From Paenibacillus sp. 32352 (GTDB lineage: Bacteria > Bacillota > Bacilli > Paenibacillales > NBRC-103111): DNA of 64,000 nucleotides. The stretch spans positions 186,001 through 250,000 of the forward strand of contig NZ_MZNT01000002.1 of assembly GCF_002042965.1 (NCBI RefSeq). Reading direction: 5' to 3'. Made by a program: the position numbers and the translations under genes. This document shows, one piece after another, positions 9,045 through 17,081 of this stretch; position 1 is the first letter of the stretch; each line of letters begins with the position of its first letter. The notes under the pieces were generated by a model. The model did no database searches. It saw only the letters and a list, made by a program, of their open reading frames with translations, and was not told where the DNA came from.

Positions 9045-9848
9045 ATGAGCATAAGACCGCATCCTTTTTTCTCCGGAGCGCTTTTTGCGCGTAAATCGTG
9101 CTTTGTATATTTGCCGGATGACTATGAGACAAGCGAAGAGCCGTATCCCGTCATCTATTTGCTCCATGGTATGTATGGGAGTGAGTCCCATTGGCTTCTT
9201 AAGGGGAATGCGGAGTCGACGCTGAACCGGATGATGCAGGAGGGATCACTGCGCAAAAGTATTGTTGTTTTCCCTAATGACGGAGGCTACGGGTTAGGCA
9301 CTTTTTATATGAACTGGTACGACGGTACCGGAAACTTCGAGGATTATTTTATTTACGATTTGGCGAAGGAGATCGACAAGAGCTTCAGAACCGTTCCGGA
9401 CAGGGCACATCGTGTTCTTTGCGGCTTATCCATGGGGGGCTTCGGCGCATTTTCTTTAGCTCTTCGCCATTCCGAGCTCTTCGGTGCCGCGGCAAGCTTG
9501 TCCGGTGCCGTTACTTCCACGGCGATGATCACAAACCAATATTCGCGCAGCGACATTTCGCGGATGATCGGGCCTCTTCACGGACCTTATGCTCAGAGCT
9601 ATGATTTGCAAAAGCTGGCTGAAGCTCAATTGACAAATAGTCAGCGACCGGCATTGTACTTTAACTGCGGGACTGAGGATTATTTGTATTCGATGAACGC
9701 GGCTTATCACGAGCATCTGGAACGGATCGGATACCAGCACATCTATCAAGAATTTCCCGGTGAACATAACTGGGATTACTGGTCGGAGCACCTGCCGGAT
9801 GCTTTGCGATTCCTGGAAGCATCGTTTCAGCAAATGACCGATAAGTAA
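9045..9848 (+). CDS. Esterase D/tributyrin-esterase-like alpha/beta hydrolase
   Basis: A 267-residue protein of the putative-esterase family (PF00756 type). The nucleophile elbow is GLSMGGFG (Ser129); the oxyanion region is YLLHGMYGSESHW, the likely acid is the Asp in NCGTEDYLY and the likely catalytic His is in FPGEHNWDYW. There is no signal peptide, so it should act in the cytoplasm on short acyl esters; relatives include tributyrin esterase EstA and S-formylglutathione hydrolases, and the exact substrate cannot be told. The ATG follows GGAAGAACG closely downstream of the bacilliredoxin gene. Confidence 0.85.
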   Translation: MSIRPHPFFSGALFARKSCFVYLPDDYETSEEPYPVIYLLHGMYGSESHWLLKGNAESTLNRMMQEGSLRKSIVVFPNDGGYGLGTFYMNWYDGTGNFEDYFIYDLAKEIDKSFRTVPDRAHRVLCGLSMGGFGAFSLALRHSELFGAAASLSGAVTSTAMITNQYSRSDISRMIGPLHGPYAQSYDLQKLAEAQLTNSQRPALYFNCGTEDYLYSMNAAYHEHLERIGYQHIYQEFPGEHNWDYWSEHLPDALRFLEASFQQMTDK

Positions 9849-9870
9849 ATGGAGACACCACTCTATCTAT

Positions 9871-9911
9871 GCCAAAACCCCTTAGGACATATGGTCCTAA
9901 GGGGTTTTGGC
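9871..9911. terminator. Bidirectional terminator-like hairpin between convergent genes
   Basis: A perfect 18-bp stem (9871-9888 with 9894-9911) and a 5-nt loop. It includes the stop codon of the minus-strand kinase gene and follows the esterase stop by 22 nt. Each arm ends in a run of four T/A inside the stem, so it can serve both directions, although the tails beyond the stem are not long T-runs. Confidence 0.7.
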
Positions 9912-12900
9912 TGTGGCGACAGGCGACTTCTTCTTCAAATAGACAGTGAAGGTGGTACCGACGCCTTCCTCAGAAGAGCACTCAATAGAGCCTTCGTAGT
10001 GCTGCAGGTAATTGTGAACGATATGAAGCCCGAGACCGGAATTCGTCGATTCGGATTTCGTAGAGAAGCCCTTTTCGAATATTTTGGTACGGTTCCGTTC
10101 AGGTATGAAGGAGCCGCTGTTAAAGATCATCAATTTATACCGTTCTTCCTGCTCCTCGATCGTGAGGCGGAGGGTTCGCAGCGGATCATCCTCCGGGATG
10201 GCTTCAATAGCATTTTTTAATAGATTGTGGACTATGCTGGAAAAGTAGCTGATAGGCAGAGTCAATCCGTCAAACGTACAATCCAGCTGGCCGCTGACCT
10301 GCAACTCGATTTTCTGCGAGATGCAGGGGATGCTGATATTGTTTAGTACGACTCCCAATACAGGGAATTTAACGGAGTTGACCACCGATTGCTGGACGAT
10401 TTCCTTGCACCATACGGAAATATAGTCCTTGGCCATATCATACTTGTTCATCATAAGTAACGCATGAACCGTCTGTACGTTATTAATTAACTCGTGCTGA
10501 GCTTTGCGAATGTTCAGCATCGTAGCCTCGGAGGATTGGACCCAGCGTTCCTTTTCATCCAACTGCAGGCGAACGTTCTTTTCCCGTTCCTCGAGCAGCT
10601 GCAGCTTATAATCCTTGTGCTCCAGATTGGTATACAGCTTGGCATTTTCAATAGTACCGGCTATCTCGGATGCGAGGAGCTTCAATGTATCCAATCGCTG
10701 CTCTTGAAACACATGGCTTGCCAAATTGTTTTCCAAATACAGAACGCCGATCATTTTACCCAGTTTGATAATAGGCATAATCAGGATTGACATAGGCTGA
10801 TGCGCCCGAATATAAGCGTCCTTCGGGAACATATCGGAAGATGCCGCATCATGAAGCAGCAGAGGCTCTTCCTTGCGAACAGCAAATTGGATGGCGGAAA
10901 TCGCCGCATGCTCGTACTCTTCGATCGGTACGGAATGTAGCGCCATGAACGGACGATCCGGCATTTTTTCCACTTCGACATACAGCTGATGGTCCCGTTC
11001 GAGAATGAGCAGCCCTTTTTCGGCGCCCGCGTTTTCTATCACAATATGCATGAAGCTTTCCAGCAGCTTATGAAAGACCGCTTCGTTGGACAACACATGG
11101 GAAGCCTTTGCTACTGTGGATACATCAATTGCCGATTGAGAGACAGGCGTCCGGTTAACCAGGTACGGATGCTGGTCTTCCAGCTGAGCCACCTTGCGAA
11201 CGGCACCCCATTTACTGTACAGCGCTTTCGCTTCCGTCCAATAGGCACGAGCGATTTTAAGCCTCCCGCTCTGGGTGTAGAATTTGGCGGCGCACTCGTT
11301 GGCGATAGCCTCGAGCTGAAGAAATCTATGCTTGTTGGCATGAAAGATTGCCTGCTCATACAGCTCTGCCGCAATGACGGAGTTGCCGGAGATTCGATTC
11401 ATTTCCGCCTCGAGAAGGAGCTTCTGAGGGGCGAAATTATCCGGCGAGTGCACGCTCCATTTTTTTATGGCAGCCAGATGCTTTTTCAGCTTGCGCCAGT
11501 AACGCTTCTGATCGGCGGCCGCAGCTTTGGGATGCAGCGCGCAAATCACGAGCGAGCTCATAAAGTAGTACATTTGCACATGTATGAGGCCAAAGACGGA
11601 TTGGAGGCTTTCCTCCATCATCTTCATCGTTTGCTTAGCTTCATCCAATCGGTCCAGAATGTAGTAGGCTTGAAGCTGCAAAGCGTAGAATGTATGAACC
11701 GTTGCCTTGTTCGTGAAGCTCTGCAGCTGCGCGCATTCCTCTGGGGTCATGAATGGTTCCATGATATCAGGAATGCTGGTACTCGGCTGGAGCTTGGGTT
11801 CGTCGCTCATGAACAGCATGAAGCGCTGCAGCACCATAAAGATATAGATCGTATCCTGATCCTGAGCCCGTTGAATAAACGGGTGATACAGCTCGGTTTC
11901 ATTGAATACGTCATTCAAGGGATCCCCCTTAAACAGACGAAGGAAAAAGCTGAAGGTGATAGAGTAGCCCGCATATACCAGGTCGCCTGATTCGACGCCG
12001 AATTGGTAGGCTTTCTTTAAATAATAAATGTTGTTTTCTATATGCTGAGTCATATTGTTCGTAAACGCCCCGAAGCCGAAGTACACTTTACATTTGATGG
12101 GCAGATGATCCAAAGCGTCACACAGCATCAGTCCAGCCTTGCCGAACTTGCTGCCATTCTTCAAATCGCCGAAGATAGAGCTGATAATTACCCCGTAAGT
12201 AGAGTAGGCCAGAGCTGAACCTTCCGAATTCCCGTTCCTTAGCGAGTAGTTAAACATCTTCAGCATGAGATAAATATACAGCTCGGAATTCAGGTAATAC
12301 GTCGGTGCAATCAGGTTCACCATCAGCTTCATGACGGCCTTATGGTCCTCATCGACCATTTGCGGCAGATCGAATAAATCTGAAGGATGCTTGGCCATCA
12401 TATGCCATTTGGTTCTAACCAGTTCGATGAGAATCGAGCTTCGCTTCACGTTGGACTGCAATGGAATATGGAACAGCCGCAGTCCTTCAAGCCCCATGGC
12501 CATCGCTTCTTCATGGAGCCCAAGATTGGTATAGAGCACCATCATCAGGTTGTATGCATCCGCTTTTTCCAGTCTTGTACGCGCATGATTCAGAATGATC
12601 TGGAAGGAACGCTTCGCAGACTCGAAATGTCCGCATAAATATTCGAGCTCCGCAAGCTCCAGATAAATCGCAAACGACAGTTCATACTGATTCGTCCAGT
12701 GGTTGGGCTCCAGGAGCTGAACGGCTTGTGTTACATATTTTAATGCGGTTTCATATGCCGTGTTGGATTTGGCTTTGCCGCTGGCCTGCATGTTGAAGCG
12801 GGCCAACTGTTCTTTTTCTTCAATAGAAGATAATAAAGGCTTGCCCAAATTCAAATGGTTGGCGACTTCAAACAGCTGCTCCTCCAAATCCTCAGATGAT

Positions 12901-14708
12901 AACCCCTGAAGCATCATCTGGCCAATTTGGTAATGAAGCTCCTTTTTCTGTTCCTTCGGCACAAGCGAGTAGACAGCTTGATGCACCCGGTCATGCAGGA
13001 AGGAATATTTTATCGACGTATGGGGATACGCGTCGCGCCTTAATGCTACGATTAGCCCCTCGTCTATCGCGCGCCGAAGCTCCTGATTAATAAGGGCCAC
13101 ATCCTGAGATGCAGCCAGCGAGAGCAGCTCCGGCCGGAATACGTGGCCTATACAAGCGGCCTTCATTAATAACTGCTGTACGGATTCCGGCAGCCGGCGA
13201 ATTTTGCCGATCATGAAATCCACGACATTATCCGTAATGTGAAGCTCATTTATTTGCTCCAGATCCCATTGCCAGCGGCTAAGCTCATAATTGAAGCGGA
13301 GAAGCTGCAGGTCATAAAGTGACCTTATAAATTGCTTGGTAAAAAACGGATTGCCCTTCGTTTTGTTCATAACCATCCGGGCCAGCCCATCCAGCTCATC
13401 CTCGGACACGACCTGCAGCGTATCCTGAATAAGACTTTGGACCGCTTTATGGCTGAGAGCCTCCAGCTCCATACAGGTCACTCGAATATGCTGCATTCGC
13501 TCCAGCTTATCGAGCATCCCTTGGAGGGGATGATCATCGTTCACCTCATTGCTGCGATAAGTGCCGATAAAGAGACAATGATTGAAAGCAGGCTGCGCAG
13601 CCAATTCTTGAACCAATTGCAAGGAAGCCGGATCGGCCCACTGCATATCATCAATAAAGATGACGAGCGGGTGCTCCCTGGTGGCAAACACGGCCAGGAA
13701 CTGGTTGATGGTCATCAAAAACCGATTGTTCGTTTCGGCAGGAGGCAGCTTGGATAAAGGAGGCTGACTGCCCAAGATTTTCTCCATCTCCGGTATCATG
13801 TCTATTAACACTTGTCCGTTCGGGCCGACCGCATCAAGAATTTTCTTTTTCCATAGCTGGAATGACGCATCACTTAGGGTCAGCAGGAATTGAATGATTT
13901 GGAGTCCTGCCTGATGGATCGCTTGAAAAGGCAGGTCCCTTTTAAACTGCTCGAACTTGCCTAGAACAAAGAGACCGTCTTCCTTCTGGATCGATTTCTG
14001 AAATTCCTGAATCAGGAACGACTTGCCGACACCGGACAAGCCGGAGACGAACACGATTTCTTTACTTCCCAGAATGACTCTATGGTAGGCATTGCGGATG
14101 TCCTGCAGCTCGTTATCCCTGCCATAGATATAATCGGGTATTTTAAAAATATCCGTGGGCGTTCCATATCCAATCTCGATGGGACCGATGGTTCCGTCAT
14201 GTAGAAGCTGTTCCAGACATACTTCCAAATCCCGCCGTAAAGCATATGCGCTCTGATATCTTTGTTCCGGATGCTTGGCCAGACATTTCATAATGATATC
14301 GGACACCGGCTTCGGAACGGCAGGCAGTATATCGGCAGGCGGGAGGGGCTGTACCGCCATATGCTGATGAATCAGCTCGCTCGTATCGCTGCCGGCAAAA
14401 GGAAGCGTACCGGTTAACAGCTCATAAAAAATAACGCCTAATGCGTAAATATCGCTCCTGTACTCCGCGTTACGTTCCATGCGCCCGAACTGTTCGGGAG
14501 CCATATAGGGAAGCCTGTAGGCCATATACCCTTCATCAGGTTCATACATGCTAACAGAGGCGGAATAAGGTGCAGCTGAATATAGGTCCGTTAATCGGAT
14601 CGTTCGATCCGCTTCTATAATAATCGCATGCTTGGATAGACTCAGGTGAGCATACTTGGCCTGATGCAGCCTGCGAACAGTGTCGGTAATATCTGCGGCC
14701 AAACGCAA
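9897..14708 (-). CDS. Hybrid pseudokinase/AAA/GAF/histidine kinase, main part (N-terminus lost by frameshift)
   Basis: This 1603-residue frame is a very large cytoplasmic signalling protein. In order: C-lobe of a Ser/Thr-kinase fold (about 1-170; APE box 70-72 present, but HRD-loop equivalent HLSLS at 21-25 and DFG equivalent DLY at 41-43); an AAA-type ATPase with Walker A GLSGVGKS (223-230) and Walker B VIFIDDMQW near 350; a long helical, TPR-like middle; a GAF domain roughly 1190-1340; a Spo0B/CitA-like phosphoacceptor helix QHELINNVQTVHALL (His1405); and a GHKL ATPase (N-box NLLKNAIEAIP near 1495, G2 NSGLGLHIV). The plan is that of HstK-like hybrid kinases. The first residues of the kinase lie in another frame at 14707-15024, so the TTG at 14708 is not a true start. 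Confidence 0.85.
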   Translation of the reverse strand: MRLAADITDTVRRLHQAKYAHLSLSKHAIIIEADRTIRLTDLYSAAPYSASVSMYEPDEGYMAYRLPYMAPEQFGRMERNAEYRSDIYALGVIFYELLTGTLPFAGSDTSELIHQHMAVQPLPPADILPAVPKPVSDIIMKCLAKHPEQRYQSAYALRRDLEVCLEQLLHDGTIGPIEIGYGTPTDIFKIPDYIYGRDNELQDIRNAYHRVILGSKEIVFVSGLSGVGKSFLIQEFQKSIQKEDGLFVLGKFEQFKRDLPFQAIHQAGLQIIQFLLTLSDASFQLWKKKILDAVGPNGQVLIDMIPEMEKILGSQPPLSKLPPAETNNRFLMTINQFLAVFATREHPLVIFIDDMQWADPASLQLVQELAAQPAFNHCLFIGTYRSNEVNDDHPLQGMLDKLERMQHIRVTCMELEALSHKAVQSLIQDTLQVVSEDELDGLARMVMNKTKGNPFFTKQFIRSLYDLQLLRFNYELSRWQWDLEQINELHITDNVVDFMIGKIRRLPESVQQLLMKAACIGHVFRPELLSLAASQDVALINQELRRAIDEGLIVALRRDAYPHTSIKYSFLHDRVHQAVYSLVPKEQKKELHYQIGQMMLQGLSSEDLEEQLFEVANHLNLGKPLLSSIEEKEQLARFNMQASGKAKSNTAYETALKYVTQAVQLLEPNHWTNQYELSFAIYLELAELEYLCGHFESAKRSFQIILNHARTRLEKADAYNLMMVLYTNLGLHEEAMAMGLEGLRLFHIPLQSNVKRSSILIELVRTKWHMMAKHPSDLFDLPQMVDEDHKAVMKLMVNLIAPTYYLNSELYIYLMLKMFNYSLRNGNSEGSALAYSTYGVIISSIFGDLKNGSKFGKAGLMLCDALDHLPIKCKVYFGFGAFTNNMTQHIENNIYYLKKAYQFGVESGDLVYAGYSITFSFFLRLFKGDPLNDVFNETELYHPFIQRAQDQDTIYIFMVLQRFMLFMSDEPKLQPSTSIPDIMEPFMTPEECAQLQSFTNKATVHTFYALQLQAYYILDRLDEAKQTMKMMEESLQSVFGLIHVQMYYFMSSLVICALHPKAAAADQKRYWRKLKKHLAAIKKWSVHSPDNFAPQKLLLEAEMNRISGNSVIAAELYEQAIFHANKHRFLQLEAIANECAAKFYTQSGRLKIARAYWTEAKALYSKWGAVRKVAQLEDQHPYLVNRTPVSQSAIDVSTVAKASHVLSNEAVFHKLLESFMHIVIENAGAEKGLLILERDHQLYVEVEKMPDRPFMALHSVPIEEYEHAAISAIQFAVRKEEPLLLHDAASSDMFPKDAYIRAHQPMSILIMPIIKLGKMIGVLYLENNLASHVFQEQRLDTLKLLASEIAGTIENAKLYTNLEHKDYKLQLLEEREKNVRLQLDEKERWVQSSEATMLNIRKAQHELINNVQTVHALLMMNKYDMAKDYISVWCKEIVQQSVVNSVKFPVLGVVLNNISIPCISQKIELQVSGQLDCTFDGLTLPISYFSSIVHNLLKNAIEAIPEDDPLRTLRLTIEEQEERYKLMIFNSGSFIPERNRTKIFEKGFSTKSESTNSGLGLHIVHNYLQHYEGSIECSSEEGVGTTFTVYLKKKSPVATAKTP

Positions 14709-15024
14709 AAAAGAGCTTCAATTCCATAGGACCCGAAGCTGCTAGCTGAAAAAGCGGATGACCATCTGAATGCTCCATTAATAGGATGGTCGTATTGTTA
14801 TAAGATTCCAACCGGATCGGCTTCATTAGCACGTCCAGCTGGATATGCTGTCCGTTTTCATATTCGTTTGTAATCCATTGGAGCTCCTGCTTGGTCGGGA
14901 ATTCCGATTGAAGCATCTTCATCCAATTTTTTTCCTGGGTGGAAGGATTGAAGCCGCGGTATAAGGTGAACGGCTCGTGATCGTACCATTTTTCCATTTG
15001 AAATTCGTTTATGGTCAATGACAA
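14707..15024 (-). pseudogene. N-lobe of the hybrid kinase, separated by a +1 frameshift at a six-base homopolymer
   Basis: The frame begins at TTG 15024, eight bases after an ATCGGAGG site, and encodes about 105 residues of a kinase N-lobe: NWMKMLQ holds the likely ATP-site Lys and ITNEYENG the helix-C Glu, then TILLMEHSDGHPL corresponds to the hinge. After GPMELKLF the homology jumps to the frame read from 14708 (LRLAADITDTVRRLHQA). The join is the run of six A at 14707-14712 (six T in the mRNA-sense strand); one T fewer restores a single gene 9897-15024. The unshifted frame continues without similarity to 14551. It may be a sequencing error, a real mutation, or slippage-controlled expression. 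Confidence 0.75.
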
Positions 15025-15057
15025 GCGGGTAACCTCCGATTACTTCCAATTATTATT

Positions 15058-15086
15058 ATTTTACTTTTTCCCCTAATAGGAAGCAA
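15058..15086 (-). promoter_or_regulatory. Candidate promoter of the hybrid kinase gene
   Basis: On the minus strand a TTGCTT (-35-like) and TAAAAT (-10, five of six) are 17 nt apart, 34 nt upstream of the TTG start at 15024. Prediction by eye only. Confidence 0.4.
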
Positions 15087-15174
15087 CAGGAAAATGCTAA
15101 AACAGACAATTGCACTCAAAAACCGACTTGCTTCGCGAAAAAGAGGCAAATATCTTCAAACTTAAGCTTACCCT

Positions 15175-15618
15175 TCATGAATTCCGCATATTTTTATTCA
15201 ACCGCTCCGTAAGCCGTTCCATGTAGCCGATCAATTCGGACTGCTCTTGCTTCGTAAACTGATTGAAGGAATCATTGAGCGCTTCTATCCACAGAGCTTC
15301 CGTCCGGCGGATCAGGTCTTTGCCTTGCTCGGTTAGAGCTACATTCTTCACCCGTGCGTCCGGCTGGCTGCTCTCACGAAAAACGAGCCTGGACTTCTCC
15401 AGACGATCTATCATTTGTGACATGGTGCTTGGCCTGACATCCAGATGTACAGCCAGCTGTCCGATGGTGCGCGTTCCGTTACGATGCAGATGCCGGAGCA
15501 GCAGCCACTGTATCCGTGTCAAGGAATCCGGCTGCTGGTCAAACACCTTGGAGCGGAGATGCCGGTTAATGGTTTGCATATGCGTGATAAATTGCTCTAG
15601 TGCTTCATTATTATTCAT
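15175..15618 (-). CDS. MarR-family transcriptional regulator
   Basis: A 147-residue winged-helix regulator. The recognition part is RTIGQLAVHLDVRPSTMSQ, followed by the wing FRESSQPDARVKNVALTEQG, with helical dimerisation ends on both sides, as in MarR/SlyA proteins that sense phenolics, oxidants or antibiotics. The ATG at 15618 has TGGAGG 7 nt upstream. A perfect 8-bp inverted repeat directly upstream (15631-15660) is a likely operator for autoregulation. No transporter or enzyme gene shares its transcript: the next minus-strand gene downstream is the hybrid kinase, 150 nt away. Confidence 0.92.
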   Translation of the reverse strand: MNNNEALEQFITHMQTINRHLRSKVFDQQPDSLTRIQWLLLRHLHRNGTRTIGQLAVHLDVRPSTMSQMIDRLEKSRLVFRESSQPDARVKNVALTEQGKDLIRRTEALWIEALNDSFNQFTKQEQSELIGYMERLTERLNKNMRNS

Positions 15619-15630
15619 AGAACAGCCTCC

Positions 15631-15660
15631 ATTTAGTAGTATTATATAGTTTTACTAAAT
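15631..15660. promoter_or_regulatory. Inverted repeat upstream of the MarR gene, probable operator
   Basis: ATTTAGTA (15631-15638) and TACTAAAT (15653-15660) are perfect inverted repeats 14 nt apart, in an AT-rich stretch 13-42 nt before the MarR start. Position and symmetry suit autorepression; no binding data. Confidence 0.5.
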
Positions 15661-15674
15661 ATGCTGACAACAGC

Positions 15675-15702
15675 AAAAAGGAGGCAATGAAAAATTGCCT
15701 CC
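15675..15702 (-). terminator. Terminator of the polysaccharide deacetylase gene
   Basis: On the minus strand GGAGGCAAT/ATTGCCTCC forms a perfect 9-bp stem with a 5-nt loop and is followed by TTTTT. It lies 16 nt after the deacetylase stop. Confidence 0.88.
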
Positions 15703-15717
15703 TGTAAGATATGCCGA

Positions 15718-16863
15718 CTATTGTTGTTTGACAGGCGTAAGCCGTTCGGAAAAAGTCTTGCTGATAGGATTGAAAGCGATTCGGATGCCCATGGCTTTCT
15801 GCAGATCATTAAACTGAATTTGCGCATGGCGGCGTTTCAAGGTAATAGGTGAATCCAGATCAATTGGCTGATCCCCAAGCATAACGACGCTGCTGCCTTT
15901 GCGAGTTGTCCAGTGGTTGCCGTTATAGTAGAAGTTAATGGTTCCGTCATGATCCTGAATCATGGTACCGCCGATTTGTCCTACGCTTTCGCGAAACGGG
16001 ATATAGCCGAAGGCTGGATCCAGACTGACGACCTTACGCATAATCGTTCTGTGCAGCTCATCCGGGGTAATGCTTGGGTTCCCGCCTGTAATCCGGGGAA
16101 TCTGCATAGGATCATCGTTTCGTGTCGCCATTTCGCTGACGGTTGTAAAGCCGTACTCAATACCCGCTTGATGCACGAGAGCTGCCGCGTTAGGGTCCAC
16201 GCCTCCAAAGGGGTAAGCGTAGGTACTAACAGGTCCGCCATTGACCTGCGAGAGCTTGTTTTTGCAGGTATTCGTATCGGAAATGACTTTATTGGCGTAA
16301 TCCGTACTGTTTTCCAGCGTACCATTAGCGTTTTGCCTGCTTGTCAGCATCGGTTGACCGTTGATTTGCTCATGAAGGCTATCGGAGTGGCATTCAAACT
16401 CGATATTATCTTCAGGATGACTCAGGATTTCGCTGAGCTGCTGCCTGGTCATGAAAGGGATGTTGCTTCCATCGGGATTGTCCAAATAGCGCGTAATGAT
16501 GAAGTTAACGGCCGGGATATGCATTTCCTTCAAGATCGGATAGGCAATGTCGTAAAAGCTGCGATAGCCGTCATCGAACGTGACGAGCACGGCATTATCA
16601 GGGACCTCGCCGCCGGCCATGTAATGCTTAAACTGCTCGAGCGTGATGAAATTGTAATGTTTATCCGCCAAATATTCGAGCTGCTCCCTGAATAGCTTGG
16701 GCGTTATGGTGACGCTGCTTTTGGCGGTGTCGCTTAAATGATGGTACATGATGACGGCAACCTGATCCTCATACATATCATTAGGCGAGCTGGAGCTGAT
16801 GAATGGTAGAATAGAAACACCGATAAGTAATAGAAATAAAACTTTAACCGATAGCATTTTCAT
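15718..16863 (-). CDS. Secreted NodB-type polysaccharide deacetylase with C-terminal stalk-like domain
   Basis: A 381-residue exported enzyme. A signal peptide or N-terminal anchor covers about residues 1-26. The NodB fold shows MYHHLS at the start, the metal/catalytic motif TFDDGY (D97, D98) and the metal-binding HSDSLH (H159, H164), all intact, so it should remove N-acetyl groups from peptidoglycan or another surface polysaccharide. The last 60 residues (GDQPIDLDSPITLKRRHAQI and onwards) resemble the copper-amine-oxidase N-terminal-like domain often appended to Paenibacillus cell-wall proteins. ATG 16863 lies 10 nt after AGGAG; a TTG at 16872 is too close to that site. It has its own terminator and is divergent from the SLH gene. 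Confidence 0.9.
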   Translation of the reverse strand: MKMLSVKVLFLLLIGVSILPFISSSSPNDMYEDQVAVIMYHHLSDTAKSSVTITPKLFREQLEYLADKHYNFITLEQFKHYMAGGEVPDNAVLVTFDDGYRSFYDIAYPILKEMHIPAVNFIITRYLDNPDGSNIPFMTRQQLSEILSHPEDNIEFECHSDSLHEQINGQPMLTSRQNANGTLENSTDYANKVISDTNTCKNKLSQVNGGPVSTYAYPFGGVDPNAAALVHQAGIEYGFTTVSEMATRNDDPMQIPRITGGNPSITPDELHRTIMRKVVSLDPAFGYIPFRESVGQIGGTMIQDHDGTINFYYNGNHWTTRKGSSVVMLGDQPIDLDSPITLKRRHAQIQFNDLQKAMGIRIAFNPISKTFSERLTPVKQQ

Positions 16864-17007
16864 GGGACCCAATCTCCTGAGTTAGTAAGCTACAAGTACA
16901 GATTATAAAGGAGGAAAACGCACTTTGTAAATCGACTTTTTTCGCGTAGGTTCGAGGAATGTTTTCTATCAAAAATGTTAACTTTACCACAAAATGATAG
17001 AAAGCGA

Positions 17008-17037
17008 TTGTAGCATGTGAAAACCCTGTAATATAAT
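17008..17037 (+). promoter_or_regulatory. Candidate promoter of the SLH-VWA gene
   Basis: A perfect -10 TATAAT (17032-17037) with a weak -35 TTGTAG (17008-17013) at 18 nt, 45 nt before the ATG at 17082. The rest of the 16864-17081 gap, which must also hold the deacetylase promoter, shows no other clear signal. Confidence 0.45.
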
Positions 17038-17081
17038 GTCGATGCGCGAGCGAAATACATAGGATTAAGGGATGGGTGAAC

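Noticed and set aside
10989-11990. 333-residue plus-strand frame opposite the hybrid kinase
   Set aside because: No family features or ribosome site; it mirrors the helical middle of the kinase gene and is explained as an antisense shadow.
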